Position numbers and translations under genes: made by a program | Source: Mastigias papua | Lineage: Eukaryota > Cnidaria > Scyphozoa > Rhizostomeae > Mastigiidae | Direction: 5' to 3' | Length of the DNA stretch: 64,000 bases | NCBI GenBank assembly: GCA_964019165.1 | Contig: OZ025278.1 | Span: 4,407,120 to 4,471,119, forward strand | In this document: piece after piece, positions 11,240 to 24,112 of the stretch | Numbering within the stretch: the first letter of the stretch is position 1 | How the letters are laid out: every line of letters starts with the position of its first letter | Notes under the pieces: model-generated | Database searches by the model: none | What the model saw: the letters and a program-made list of their open reading frames with translations, nothing else | What the model was told of the DNA's origin: nothing

Positions 11240-13480
11240 TGCTGGATTGTTCCGTATCATCTGGCAGTCTGGCAAAATTCCGACAGTATAGAAAACGGCA
11301 TGCACTGTCCTCATACACAAGAAAGGTGATACAACAGAGCCGTGTAACTTTAGGCCAATCACACTTGAAAACGTCCCCTTTAAGGCATTTACGTCATCCC
11401 TGCGTGCTTCATTATTTGCTTTTTTAACAGCAAACAGCTTCATTGAAAATAAAATTCAAAAAGGATATTTGCCTAAATTATCTGGTACCTTCGAACATAC
11501 TGCTCAAATGGCTAATATTATCAACACTGCCAGAATCAAACAAAGATATGTTGTTCATCACCTTACTCGATTTAAAAAATGCTTTTGTTGAAGTACACTA
11601 CAATCTGATCTCTGAACTCCTGAGGTATGATCACGTACCTGATCAGATCCAGCAACTATCCCGCAGCGTTTACTCAAAATTCCAAACGTCTATCATTACT
11701 GACCCGTTTCAAACCCCCTTCATTACAGTTGGACGGACGTTATGTTCTCCAGGGGGATTGTCTAACCCCGCTAACTTTTAACGTATATTTTAATACTTTC
11801 ATTCGTTACATTTCAGATAAAAACTTTAATCAATTTGGATTTACCATAGGCTCACCTTCCCCTGTTCATTGGTTTCAGTTTGCTGATGATGCTGCGGTTA
11901 TAATATGTCTTGAAAACGAGAATCAAATTCTGTTAAATCACTTTGCTAGGTGGTGCACGTGGGCAAACATGATAATCAGAGTTGACAAACGTTCCACTTT
12001 CGGAATAAAGAAAGCCTCAACTTCCTCTGTCCAGTATCTACCTAAGCTCATATTGAACCATGACTCGATTCCTACTGTTGAAATCGGCAAATCCTTTACA
12101 TATCTTGGTCGATGCTTTTATATCTCCATGAATAAGCATAATCATCTTGCGGACATCTTAAGTCTTGTCACTAATTTGATAAAACAGATTAATGGTATTC
12201 CTTGTCATCTAAAAAATAAACTACTGCTATATCATCGCTTTGTTCCTTCCAAACTATCTTGGAATTTAACCATAGAAAACATTGGCAAGATATGGGTAGT
12301 GGAAAATATAGACAATCTCTTTGCTAGTTATTTTCGTCAGTGGTTTGAGCTACCTATCAGAGCCACTCTCAGTACTCTTATCTTACCTAAGTCTAAGTAC
12401 GGAATTAACTGCATTCTACCTTCTATAACTTTCTCTGATGTCGCGGGTTCTCAGAGAGAGTACATAGAGAAATACTGTGTTATCTCCGTAATCTGTCTCA
12501 TCAAAACTGATTCCTGATTCTTACAACATTTGATATTTCTATTATTATGAATCATCTTGTGCAACACATGACAAGATGCCACGTGGGCACGTAGTAATTG
12601 TGCAACACAGGGCACGAAGCCAAGTGAGCACTTAGTAACACAATCAATAAATAAACTCAATCATTACACTGACATCGATTCACTGTGGACACAAACTAGC
12701 ATTGGCTGCATCATCCCATATGATGAATACAAGAACACAAAGCAAGATCTGACTGCCATTCAGAAAGATAGCAAAAATCGTATAACACAATCTTAAATCG
12801 CAAATGTTTGTCATCTCCTGCATCCTTACTTATGCAAGTTCTAAAACTCATAGCCTCTGGTCTACAGTACAACAAAGCATGCCGAAAAATACTTTTAACT
12901 TTTTAATTAAATACTTGAACAACACCCTTGCAACAAGGAAAAGTCTCTGTAAATGATCCATCCTTCAACAATCGGCATACTCATTCTGCCTCCAGGATGA
13001 ATCTCTCCAGCACGCCGTTTCCAGCTGCAAATCTTATCTTAATGAGAGCCGATACACTTGGCGCCACTGCCCGGTCCTTCTCGATCTTGCTAAAACCTTT
13101 TCCTCTTTTTCAGATTGTTTATTATATGCCTATCTCCTCTCGTTTCTATCCCTAAGTGTCATCACTGGTGATTCTCTCAGATCAGATCTTGTCTTAATTT
13201 CCAATAACTCTACTCTTTACATCTTGAAATTGACCTTAGGATTCGAATCTAACATGCAGATCAACAATGACCGCAAAGGTTCAAAGTATAGTTCCCTTCT
13301 GGATCTGAAGCATGCCTATTCTGACATCAAATTCATTAATCTATTAAGAAGTATACATGGAATCATGGGTAAATCGTCTGAATCAGTACTCTTAATGCTT
13401 GATTATCTTAAAGTAGACAAAACTGCCCAAATACAAGTCAGTAAGAAAGTAATGAACATTGCCATCAGGTGCAACTACTA
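11240..13480 (+). pseudogene. R2-like non-LTR retrotransposon, decayed RT and C-terminal endonuclease region
   Basis: Three frames must be used. The start (11240-11570) reads an RT finger (HKKGDTTEPCNFRPITLENV) and 11560-11780 a palm segment (ITLLDLKNAF). From 11700 to 12517 come LQGDCLTPLTFNVYFNTFI and the catalytic FADDAAV. Further on, around 12930-13470, a Cys/His knuckle-like stretch (CLQDESLQHAVSSC in one frame) and DLVLISNNSTLYILKLTLGF resemble the zinc knuckle and restriction-like endonuclease of R2/NeSL-type LINEs. Such elements copy RNA into nicked chromosomal DNA. Many stops and shifts make it inactive. The R2-like assignment rests on the knuckle plus C-terminal endonuclease order and is tentative; non-LTR RT is secure. 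Confidence 0.75.
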
Positions 13481-13639
13481 TATTTTTTTGCCATTGCAAC
13501 AGACCTTGGACCAATCCTAACTTGCTGGGCTTTTGATCTATTTCATATCCACCATTGTTCTTTTTCTGATACATTATGTTTCTTCTTTTTCTGTTTTGTT
13601 AGATACTTATGCTATATTGTTAAAGCTGCAGATAGCCCA

Positions 13640-14008
13640 TTGTACGTTACCTTACAGAGAAGTGTATGATTGCAAAGTAGTAAAAAGTATCGCGTTCAAA
13701 GGGGCTTCACATCCAAGCTCTCTGGCACAATTGAACATACATCTCAAATGGCTAATGTAATCAGCACTGTTTGCTTAAAACAAAGGTCCCTAGTAATCAC
13801 ACTATTGGACTTAAAAGATGCCTTTGGTGAAGTCCATCAAAATCTTATTCTCGAAGAGTTTAAGTTTCATCATATTCCAAATTACATCAAGGTCCCTGTA
13901 CGTAGCCTTTACAACAACTTTCAAACTTCCATGATAACACCACAGTTTAAGTCTCCGTTTCTCCATGTGGATCAAGGAGTTCTTTCTCCCAATCTTTCCG
14001 TTCGCTGA
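13640..14008 (+). pseudogene. Second fragment of the same LINE RT
   Basis: The reading KLSGTIEHTSQMANVISTV followed by VITLLDLKDAFGEVHQNL parallels the segment at 11490-11620 residue for residue with substitutions. It is cut off at GVLSP, before the catalytic FADD motif. It is a partial copy inserted or rearranged behind the first, not a tandem duplication of the whole element. Confidence 0.75.
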
Positions 14009-14399
14009 GTTTCGTCGTCTTGTAATCCAGTATCACCTTCAACAACAGGGCAGTTTTTTTATCAGTCCAAGAGAAGATCCTTTTATTTTCAGTAGTTGTT
14101 TCGCTCGCCAGAAAAGCTTTTAAACGCAATGAATCGCGTCCACAGAGCTAATGTGTCCAGAGGTATCGAGTAAACAGACAGAAGGCGTGTTTGGGTAGTG
14201 TTTGGCGCCCTTTCTTGTTCTATTTTGGGCACACTCAGGGCTCCTTCTCGGAAGCCATATGTAGGTTATAATTTGGAACTGCCCATGCGTAAATGCATGA
14301 AAAGAATCAGTTCTGGACAGAACATCCCCATGTAAACGCAACATAAATTGTATTTTAGATGGAACTTAAAAATTAATATTTCGTAAAGGGTTTCCCTCT

Positions 14400-14500
14400 T
14401 CAAATATATGAACCAACCAAACAATCAGTCAATAAACGAATCAATCACTCAATAAATCAATCAATCAGTCAACTAATCAATCAATTAAATTAATGTAGAA
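14400..14500. repeat. Degenerate (CAAT)n / (AATC)n tract
   Basis: Repeats of CAATCAATCAGTC type from about 14410 to 14490. Confidence 0.75.
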
Positions 14501-17239
14501 TAAAATAAAAACCTTCAAAACTGTGCTGTCTTCCTTTCTAGCTCCTATCCTGGCTTCAAATTGGTTCATGTCATACCCGAAATAATAGAAATTGTACCTA
14601 GGAAGGATAGTGTTTACTATTAACAACGAAAGTAGATGACACTATTCAGATATTTCTTTGAAAGCTATCCTACTCCGTATGCACAAAATATTTATAGCGC
14701 AACCATTACAGGATAACTATGATCCACATTGCAGAAGTAGGAAACTAAACGATAGCCTTATAATCATGACTTTTTCGATTAGTATGGTAGATGTATTAAG
14801 TAGGAACAGAATAGATAATAGGCAGAAGGGACACTCTCGATTTTTTCAGGGTTATGGATTTTTTCACGCATGCGTCAACATTTCAGCATGGAAGCGAACT
14901 TAGACGTGTAACTTTCGAAGACAAAATTACATGATAGATATCGTTCCCCTTTCGTAAGTGCCTCTGCCACGCAGAGGATGTTATCGTATCTCATGGTGCA
15001 TCCAGTATCGTAACCTGGATCCACAGTCGTTCGTCGCTCCTGAAAACGGAATACGATACTTACACGGTTGACAGATTAATGACGGATGGATTGACACCGC
15101 AGCTTAGACAAAGGCCAAGTTAGTTATGAATATCAGGAAGCTCCTTAAATGTGGTAACAGAGCTAATTTCATTTAAGTGAATGTTGCATTTCACTCTTGT
15201 AAGATGCATACTAAAAGAAATATGTACAAGGTCTGTATAACAAGGGATAGATAGATAAATCTGTATAACAAGTCACAAATTTTTTGAACACACCTGTTCA
15301 CAGATGCTCAATGTATTTTAACATGTAGTACTTAATAATACTTAATTTCCTTTAATGCATAATCATCAAACTGCTGAAAGAGTTGCTACAGATTAATAGC
15401 CTGGTGATACAAGGAGGAAATTCTGTTACACCAATTCATCATTTCCTTGGTTGTTTGTTTACAATAATGTTGAATACGGTGTTTAGTACAAAATACCTAT
15501 GTCTACTAAACAGTTTTAATAGAATATTATCACTATCTTCCCACTTTTTGAGACAACTCTTTGCATTTCTGTAAGCGGCAAATTGACTGACTAATATTGG
15601 AGCTGCATCCTACATCAAAATCTTATGTTTTTCCAGCCACTAATGGGTGACACGTACCAAATAATACATTGATGGTACCAAAGACGTCAAGTTTCTTGGC
15701 AAGAATGTACCCCACAATAATGAATGTTCATACATTCTAAAGCAAAAACAAAAAGTATATCTTAACTTTCATCAAAATTTTCGCCATTACAGGCTCATTC
15801 TCTTTTTCCCTCAATAACAAATATTCTGAGAAGGCAAAGCATGCTTGAACTTACTAAAAGTTGTTAGTTCAAGTGATCCTACTACAACTTCTTAAATAAT
15901 TAAAGTACCTAGGCATAACTTATAATTTGAACCATGACGAATATTGCACAGGCTTCCATTCAGACTATAGGATTTTACACTTACATAACATACTTAACCA
16001 GTGTAGTCTTCAGCTCTCCTGCTACCTATTTTAGGACGTTCTCTGTGCTAACACAATAACTTGGAATTGCATCTCACACAAAGAACAGACAAAGGCTTCT
16101 GAGGTTCAACACATAGGTAGAAATGAGTTTGCATATGATGAAATTTTGAAACAATCTGGGCATTTTAAACCTACGAAACATGAGTTTGATAATTACTTCA
16201 GTCTTTGTTACCCTATGTTACCTATTTTCTTCCGCAAAGGAAGAGTCAAACATCTAGTTATGGCACAGCGAGGTAGAGTTGCCTTGCAACACCTCATTTG
16301 ACAATTGGAGTTTAACTAGTGTGATCAAATGACACACTATTGCACTACTGGTCTGCATTCAGTCAGGAATAATTGGTTTAACTTTATCAATTCAATGGCA
16401 CAATTAGGCTTCTTCAGCTATCGACAATTGTGATGCATTGCATAATGACAAAATTAAGCCATTATGAGTATGTAGAGTTAGACCATCTGCTGCATATAAT
16501 CTAACAAATTGCTAAAAAACAATGAAAAATTGGATATATCACATACAACAGAGGTATGGCATTACTGTCCTGGTGTCACCCTGCAGGTTCCTGAAACTCG
16601 ATGTGGTGCTTTCCCGTCAGTATGCAACGGGTTGTCTTTCGAAAACAGAATGTCTAAAGCTTCGTTGTTATCTGCTAACAGTGTGTAAAGGATTGGTCCG
16701 AGTTTTATGTCTATACTCCGGTTTCAAACTGCCTGCACGGCAAAAGTAACCTTAATAAAATGTTCGTTGCTAACAATCTTGCTACTCCTAAAGCAAATAA
16801 AATATATCAAGAGAAAAATAAGAAAACTCTACACAACTTCTTTTTTATTACTTACAATCACAATTAAAGCGAGTAAAAATAATCGAAAATTAACCTATCA
16901 CGTTGAAACCAAGTATCTTGTTGAAAACTAACTAGAGGAAATGAGCATAGCCACCAGATGCTTGAGAGCTCTAATCTGGGCCTAATTGAGCAATAATCAT
17001 GCAACATGGGCCTACATTTAGCAGTGGAACGTATATCTGATGAAAATCTTCCATAATAATTGGTAAATTAGTTTAGGAGAAAAGAAACCCGATCAGAGCT
17101 CTCAAACACTTGGCGGCTATGCTGAGGAAATGCAACTGAGGAGAAAAAAGTTGCACTATGAAACATAAAAGGTACAGTCAATGATATAGAGCCGCTGAAG
17201 GTTGTACATAGGACTCCGTAACTTCATATGTTGGTTGTC
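14501..17239. other. Non-coding stretch
   Basis: Only short unsupported reading frames. No recognised domain, inverted repeat or tandem array apart from a small GATA-rich patch near 15247. Confidence 0.35.
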
Positions 17240-17285
17240 ATTCTATTACGTCATCGGCCTAGTTCCCTACGGAACTGTACGAGAT
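17240..17285 (+). repeat. Left arm of a 46-bp perfect inverted repeat
   Basis: Starts ATTCTATTACGTCATCGGCC and contains a self-complementary AGTTCC-CTAC-GGAACT hairpin. It pairs without mismatch with 22252-22297. The following bases to 17310 (GAGATAGTGTGCCGCAGCGC...) match 22466-22496 in inverted orientation. Confidence 0.85.
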
Positions 17286-17979
17286 AGTGTGCCGCAGCGC
17301 ATGTGAACCAGTTGTGTGCTAGTGCTTGTGTCAACCAATCGGAGATTGATGCCATGGTACATATATCGTGTTGTATTTGTATCCCTTTGGTTGCCTGGCT
17401 GCGCCATTTGGTGTCTACAATCTCAAGTTAAGTATCGTATTTTGTAATTTCTCTTTTGACTTTTTCTAGCATTTATTTCCTTTTATTCTCACAATAGATT
17501 GCGTCGTACATGCTATGGCGCCAGCCAAACTAGGCCTACATGAGGCTCCAAACTGTATCATTATCCTACGTGATCGCTAATTCCATGTCTACCAATTACT
17601 TTTATTGTTTCTAGAATCAATGTATTTGCTTCGCGTTGCAAGCAACTGCTTACAAGGGCACTAAAAAGCAAACCCAAAGAAACGATGTAATTTGTGGGCG
17701 TTTCAATCTTGAGGCAATGGCAAAGAATAGCATTAGCCTTTTCCGCAACAGGTGTTCATATGCTGCCTCTGTAATACAGCAAATACATAACATGTTGCAG
17801 GCCATAGTTGCTGAACCATGGTTTAAAAGGACGACTGCCATTGACTTTCTGGCATATACCAATATTTTAAAAGACAACTCACTTCAACTCGGAGGTAAAG
17901 TCGGTTAAAGCGTGAGCATAGTTATAGCCCTATGCGGTTAAAGTCCGGGTATGTTGATGAAAGACAGGCATGCTGTTGA

Positions 17980-18300
17980 ATAACTCACACTCAGGAATGC
18001 TACTGTGCAACTTGCACGCCTTAATGGCGGGTATGCTATTGAGCAACTCACAAGCCCTTAAGATGGGCATGCCATTGAGCGACTTGCACGCCCCAAAATG
18101 GGCATGTTATTGAGCAACTCATGAGCCACCACGACAGTCCACATCAGCCTTATAGTTGTGTTTTAGGCCACCTGCTTTAAAAGGTAGCTGATATATGTAG
18201 TCCTACTATTTTACTGACTGAACCGTCATGAGCCCCAAATGCGGGCATACAGTCGATACTACTCACCAGCCCCTAGCCGGGCATGCTATTTGAGACTCGT
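17980..18300 (+). repeat. Degenerate minisatellite, unit about 40-45 bp
   Basis: Successive variants of GGGCATGCTATTGAGCAACT then CACAAGCCC or GCACGCCCC recur at about 17965, 18000, 18045, 18085 and 18260. A related pair of GACTCGTCCTTCAG/TTTAGT units lies at 18295 and 18390. Confidence 0.65.
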
Positions 18301-20376
18301 CCTTCAGCCGACAATGTTGAGTCCCTGGTGAGTTTGGACAATGAAGGATATTGTCCAGGAGATCAAAGTGACTGTGTATAGACTGAGACTCGTCCTTTAG
18401 TTGACGATTTTGTCAGTCTCTCTGGTGCACCTAGCAATGAAGGCTATTGTCCCTGAAATTTACTATCCATTTAGTATGATTTTGCTACTATCAATTTATT
18501 TAAAGTTGGCCAGCGAAAGATACATAGCTACAATGTTAGCTAATTTTGGCCAACTGAAAATCTACAGTATATAGATATACAATCTACTAATAGTACCTAC
18601 AAAAATGAAATACATTGAATAAAATGTGGATACAAAACAGAAAATTGAATTCACATGAAACCTACGTTTGGGGTGAAAGTCTGACACAATCGGCAGTGGG
18701 AGTTTTCTCCTGACCACGATTTTGTTGTTGTTTCAGACTCAGTAAGAGGTATTGAATCCTTATTAGAGTGTGGAATGATAGTTCAGATATGTGGGTTTCT
18801 TTCTGTAGCGAACGCTTTTCTGAGCCAAATAACAATTTTTTAATGCTAAGAAGGGAACAATCGCCAGATTTCCTCAAATTAAATTGATCAGTATGTTGAG
18901 AACTGACTGTGATATTGGCAGATATGATTAGTATGTTCATAAACTGACTTTAATGTTGACAGATCAGTTTTCTGATTGAAGTTCTGTGCTTGTCTACAAT
19001 TTAGCAAAACGCATTACAAACTGGTTTAGAAGCTGTAGATATGATATCAGAAAAAGCTTGAGAGAAGTTGTATTTTAAAGTTATACTTTATTTCTGAAGA
19101 GCATCTTTGTTGCAATTGTGAGATTTCTTCGCTTTAACTTGGCCGTCTGTCACACTTTTGACGCCAAATTCCCTATTATATATGGCAATTTGCAAGGTGA
19201 GTGCGAAGTATGCACATTACTACTTCCAGTGCAGTTTTTTATATACAATTCAAAAACCAAATTGGTGTACATTTGGACGAACTTTCTCTAGGTTTTCCAA
19301 AGTGTTGTACAATTCCATCTGATACCTTTGGCATTGCTGCCTACATTTATGCTGATCATTAGCATGTCTTTGCTACATTTCTGCTGAGTAGTCCTACTGT
19401 AACAAAGGGACATACTCCCCCTCTCAATTCGATGGAGAATTATAATGTTTACAGTAGCGCTGTATAAAATACTGCAAACCAGCCTTCATAATAATGATAA
19501 ACAGCGTTTCATGTTAACCTCGGGCGCCACTGTTAAGGTATTGTTTTTCTTCACTACTCTAGCTGAAAAGTATAGCATATCCTCAAAAATCTCTTCCGAC
19601 AAATTTCTACTCTACTTCTGTCAAGAGTTAAAAATCAATATAGGGAAGTATTCAGCTTGAATCATCTCATTTCAGAATCAGTTTCCCATACACTGATAAA
19701 CTATGATCTTATGGGAAACTTTTGCAGCTCAAACCCCTTTGTTCAAACGGATATCAGTATGCCACTCACTATCATCTTTGTAGGGGGACAATCATCCTAT
19801 GGCCAAATATGATTGAGGTTAATTGGTGGATGATTTTTCTTTACATTTACTTATTAGCAGTTTTTTTGTCTAGAGATATATGCAATCTTGAATGTCGATC
19901 AAATAAAGCTTTTGCCCACTTTTTGTTAGGCGATGTATTTCTATTCATGTAATTCATCAATATGGATTGGAAACTGAGGATTGCGCCTCCGTGTGTTATG
20001 GAGTTTTTGCTTTTGCGATTATTCAGCTTTTGTGGTACAGGATATAAATTATAACTGGCCCCTGGATATATGGCTTTTGCCTCAGGACGTGTTAACTGCT
20101 ATACTGTGGCATTAAATGACTTGCCAGTTTGCTGCGATGTACACTAGTAACATTTATCATCTTCACGGTGTCGGAAAACAAGGATTTATACAGTGTTTTT
20201 CCTCTGTTCTTTAATCCATCTTCCAACGTGCTTATCAGAGATGGAACTGTAGCTGTATATTAACTGATACTGTTATCCTAGCAGTTTTTCTTTCTTGATA
20301 TAAATATATCTTAAGGAGCATTTGAAAGTAAAGTAGCATTTTACTTACACTGTTTTCTGTCAGTCGAAATTCTACC

Positions 20377-20590
20377 ATACATATAACCGGAATCTCACTC
20401 ACATTTGCCTATGTCCATCTATGGCTCATGAATTTGTGGCAAACGATATGGATTAATTGATTAAATTATCAATTTTTATACATATTTATAATCGGAATCT
20501 CACTCTCATTTGCCTATGTCCATGTATGGCTCATAAATGTTTGGCAAACGATATGGATTATTTGACTAAATTATCAATTTTTGAAGTTGG
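20377..20590 (+). repeat. Tandem duplication, about 105-bp unit, two copies
   Basis: The segments beginning ATAACCGGAATCTCACTC (20383) and ATAATCGGAATCTCACTC (20488) run on through TTTGCCTATGTCCAT and GGCAAACGATATGGATTA with a few substitutions. Confidence 0.8.
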
Positions 20591-22251
20591 TATTTCATTT
20601 CAACACCGGTTGTGCGTGGGTTTTTCGCTTAGGTTTGTAATTTTAGCGACTAGCGAAGAGTCGAACCTTTCCGACTAGTAGCCTACCTTATTTTATTGTA
20701 TGCTACTATTAATGCTTTCGTAGCAGAATTGTATAGTTATTGATCGAGAATTTTACATATATACCATGGACATTTGGTATTTACCTTAGTTTATTTTCCG
20801 TTCAAGTACTTTTAGCCCATAGGTTTTCTTTCTACAACAACATAGTTCACTGCACGTGTAATTTCTAGTACATCAAATCTTTAATTATTATCTAAGCAGC
20901 AGCTTGTTACCAGTTTATATGATGGACGATATGAATGCTCTACATAAGTTTTATATTGTTTGAAACTCCGTCATTTCATCGTATCAAGAGTTTGCAATAA
21001 GTTGGCATTTTGTGCCCTATGTACCTGATCATATTGTTATGAAATTGTCTGTTTTTTGTATACAAGATAGCAGTAATTAACAAGATGTTAATAATCTCCT
21101 TTATTTAGTTACACATGCTATATTTGCAGGCAGAATTACCAAACAAAGTAATGGGCATTCCATATTGCCCAGATTGGGTAGCTTTGCCTATGTCGCAATT
21201 TTCTGGCAATATCTTCTGTGCAACCAATCTGTATTACAGCCAATGTACATGCTACATAATGTCTTTTTATTGGATTGCCTCATCCACAACACAGAATGGT
21301 GTTTACAAGCTCAAAAAAAAAAACTTTTTTGTGTCGGAAGCAATTTTTCTTTTTGTACTGGGGCATTTTGTTCTTCCTTCGGTCTGATTGAACTCTTTTG
21401 TATGCATACGCAGTATATCACAAGTATAAAGCCTTACCATTATGTATGAATTCAGTGTTAACTTTTTAAATTGCATCAGTGCTTTCTGATTTACCCTGTT
21501 TCCTGTATGCAACATAAATCGAATACCTTTACTGGTCTATGTGACATTTTGTTATTGCATCTTGATTTTCTACTTTCACCTTACGTTGCAAATAATGCTA
21601 CTATTTTACATGCATATTTGACATGGTCTGTGTACAATATGTGCTTACACTAAACGTTATTATCAACAGCCCCATATCGACCTTACCTTGTGTTTAAATT
21701 TTCGTTGTTCTTTGTGTATGGACTAATAGCAGCATATTATTGTTGACGCATGTTCAATTTATATAGGCATAGTATCCTTGCTATAATTATTGTTTTTTCT
21801 GTCTTTAATGGGTGTTCTGCTATGATAGACCATTATGGTATGATACACCGATATTATAAGGAAAGTTATCATCTGCTCGCTATCTGTTATTGCACATCGC
21901 ATTTCTCCAGGCTACTATCAACATCCCTCATGCTTGTAGGACATTACAATCGACACTCTATCATACTGCTTAGTCAGAGTCTAGCTCGCCTGGTGTCGAC
22001 CAATTTCATTTGCAGATGTTGCTGCTATAAATGTTCACCTTTTGTCTCAACAATTTTGTAAATGTGTTGACTGAACTGACTTAATAGATTGGTTTTTCTG
22101 TCAATTCTTGTTGTATCTGACTTTCCAGCTCCTGCATTATTTCAATATTCGCTTTGCCATCTGATATGCAATGTCCATATGGATTATGCGTGGAATTTCT
22201 GAAGTTATACGTATTAGTTCAAACAGTAAATGTCTCAATGCCAGCTCTAAA

Positions 22252-22297
22252 ATCTCGTACAGTTCCGTAGGGAACTAGGCCGATGACGTAATAGAAT
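22252..22297 (-). repeat. Right arm of the 46-bp perfect inverted repeat
   Basis: Exact reverse complement of 17240-17285. Its outer edge overlaps the next inverted-repeat unit (22295-22579) by three bases. Confidence 0.85.
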
Positions 22298-22579
22298 TGG
22301 AAAATTAAACGAACCTACCTGTAGGTGAAGTTTGATTGGAATTCTATGAGTCATCGGCCGTGACCGGAGGAGCTGTGCGCCCTGGCGTCGAATTGTATTA
22401 CCCCTCCCTTTTCTATTTAGGACTTTTTCATTTTTTGTCATTGATACATTTACCGCTCTAAAGACTGGTTCACATGCGCTGCGGCACACTATCTCGCACA
22501 GCTCCTCCGGTCACGGCCGATGACTCATAGACTTCCAATCAAACTTCACCTACAGGTAGGTTCGTTTAATTTTCCAATT
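22295..22579. repeat. 285-bp inverted-repeat unit with 85-bp arms
   Basis: Arms 22295-22379 and 22495-22579 pair with one mismatch. They contain a TACCTGTAGGT near-palindrome and TGAGTCATCGGCC, related to the TACGTCATCGGCC of the 46-bp repeats. The 115-bp spacer carries the GCGCTGCGGCACACTATCTC block shared with the 17.28-kb arm. Confidence 0.85.
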
Positions 22580-22652
22580 TTAATTCAACAATTTGACATA
22601 ATGAACCAAACTGTAGTTGAATACTAACAGCAAAACTGGCCGGAGTGCTTAC

Positions 22653-22758
22653 GGTAAATACGTTTCCTACATCGAATATGGCATCCTTCAACATCTTGAT
22701 ATCGTTAAGAAGAACACCACGTAGTCCACGCTTAACATGTGTTATTGGCAAATCATTC
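22653..22758 (-). CDS. Probable exon of an unidentified host gene
   Basis: On the minus strand, an acceptor TTATTCACCAG precedes 22758 and a donor GTAAGC follows 22653. The 106-bp open segment reads NDLPITHVKRGLRGVLLNDI followed by a KMLKDAIFDV-type stretch. It joins in phase with the exon at 22872-22989 (codon split AG/G). Correct splice sites and phase on both sides support a real spliced gene. No domain was recognised with confidence. Confidence 0.55.
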
Positions 22759-22871
22759 CTGGTGAATAAAGGGAAAGGTAAATGATGTAAACAAGCATAT
22801 ATTCATGCTCAAATTTTAAAACGAGAAAGTTGACAGCCTCAAACGAAAAACTGACTAAATCAAACAAACAC

Positions 22872-22989
22872 CTATCATCGAATAAGGGACCCTCATTAAC
22901 AATACTGATACTATGGTTTGGAGCCAATCCTCTCGTTCCTTTCTGAGTGGCTGCTTTCTCCTTCTTGATTGTCTTATCTTCCTCTATCT
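22872..22989 (-). CDS. Probable upstream exon of the same host gene
   Basis: An acceptor ...CTACAACAG and a donor GTGTTTG bound a 118-bp segment with a Lys/Glu-rich start (EEDKTIKKEKAATQKG) and then GLAPNHSISIVNEGPLFDD. It ends in phase 2 and joins the 22653-22758 exon. Function not recognised. Confidence 0.55.
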
Positions 22990-23270
22990 CTGTTGTAGCA
23001 GAGTTCAGAAAAAGTTACGGCTCCACGGCTCTGAGCCGGAGGAAGATTTTACTTTCTATTTCATATTTGAGGAAGGTTTAGTAGTTTGTATCAACAATCC
23101 AGTTTCAGCAATATTTTTGATAATGAGACATAGACTGTGAAAGGAATAGCCCTTCTACAGTGCAAGTTTTTAGATGAACACAACGCAGAGTTGAGGAACT
23201 TGGGTTAATTTTGATTGTCTTAAAAGAGGAAAGTTTATGATGAAGGGTTGACAGCCGGAGGAAGGTTGGA

Positions 23271-23448
23271 GTTTTTTCTGGACTCTGTGTTGTAGGCGCC
23301 TTTTCATTCCTAGACATAGCTTCTTCTTTGGTTCTTTCCTTCTTCGGCGGAGTCTCATCTTCCTTTTCAATTTCATCTTCTTCCTCCGTCAGCGATTCAT
23401 CAGCTGCATCATCGCTGCATTCTAGGAAAGTAGGGGCTAAGGGATGAA
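23271..23448 (-). CDS. Possible acidic exon, same strand as the exons below it
   Basis: A pyrimidine-rich acceptor (TTGGTTTTCAG) precedes 23448. The open frame is strongly acidic and then basic (ECSDDAADESLTEEEDEIEK, TPPKKERTKEE). The frame stays open beyond 23271, and the donor is not clear, so the left boundary is uncertain. The charged composition suits a disordered linker in a nuclear or signalling protein. It probably belongs with the two exons at 22.65-22.99 kb. Confidence 0.4.
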
Positions 23449-24112
23449 CTGAAAACCAATTATGCAAGCAAAGCCTATGCTGTACATACAAATATCATGC
23501 TATATCAATAATAGGTGAGACCTGGCATTCCTTCAATGAAATCTATGTGAAAATCCCGATAACAACACGCGTGAAATCTTTTTTTGTAATGACATTTCAA
23601 CAAACACATTTAAGACCTGCATAAAAATAAGAAGATTAAATGTATCGTATCAAAAACCAATGCATTTGTTTCTACAGAAATTATTCAAGATAGCAAGAAA
23701 CAGTAGTAGAAAAACAAAATCAAATCTTTACCAGATATGCATTTATTTGCCAGTTTAACAACAAATGATTCAGGTATCAATATTAGGGATTTACGATAAG
23801 GGTGTTGGCGGGAATTTGTAAGGGAACTGTAGTTAATCAATGGAACTATGCGCCCTTCATAGATTCTCAAAGTAGATATGCAACTTTGATGAAAGGCCAT
23901 ATCATTTACTAGACATTTACGACTTCAGGCAACTCGCTGTATAAGAGCAATATTAAGTGATGGAATCAGCTGAACTCCAAAATATCTATAGCCATTAGTG
24001 ATGTGTATGAGCTAAAATTGATGGGTTACATTGATCCGATATCATTATTGGCTTAACAACTCTTCTATCCCAAACTTTTATTTTCATTTAACTTTTTTCA
24101 AGATCAAGCTTA
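23449..24112. other. Non-coding stretch, probably intron or intergenic
   Basis: No recognisable coding or repeat signal. Confidence 0.3.

Larger units (their letters stand above)
17286..22251. other. 5-kb interior between perfect inverted repeats, no recognisable gene
   Basis: Holds the minisatellite near 18 kb and a tandem duplication near 20.4 kb. Short frames such as 17636-17908 (90 codons, TTG start) and 21750-22061 (103 codons) show no recognised domain. If the 46-bp arms are transposon ends, this would be a large non-autonomous element. No target duplication is evident at its borders. Confidence 0.4.

Noticed and set aside
17636..17908. 90-codon frame
   Set aside because: TTG start, no recognised family, no flanking signals.
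21750..22061. 103-codon hydrophobic frame
   Set aside because: Composition follows A+T-rich DNA; no membrane-protein family pattern.
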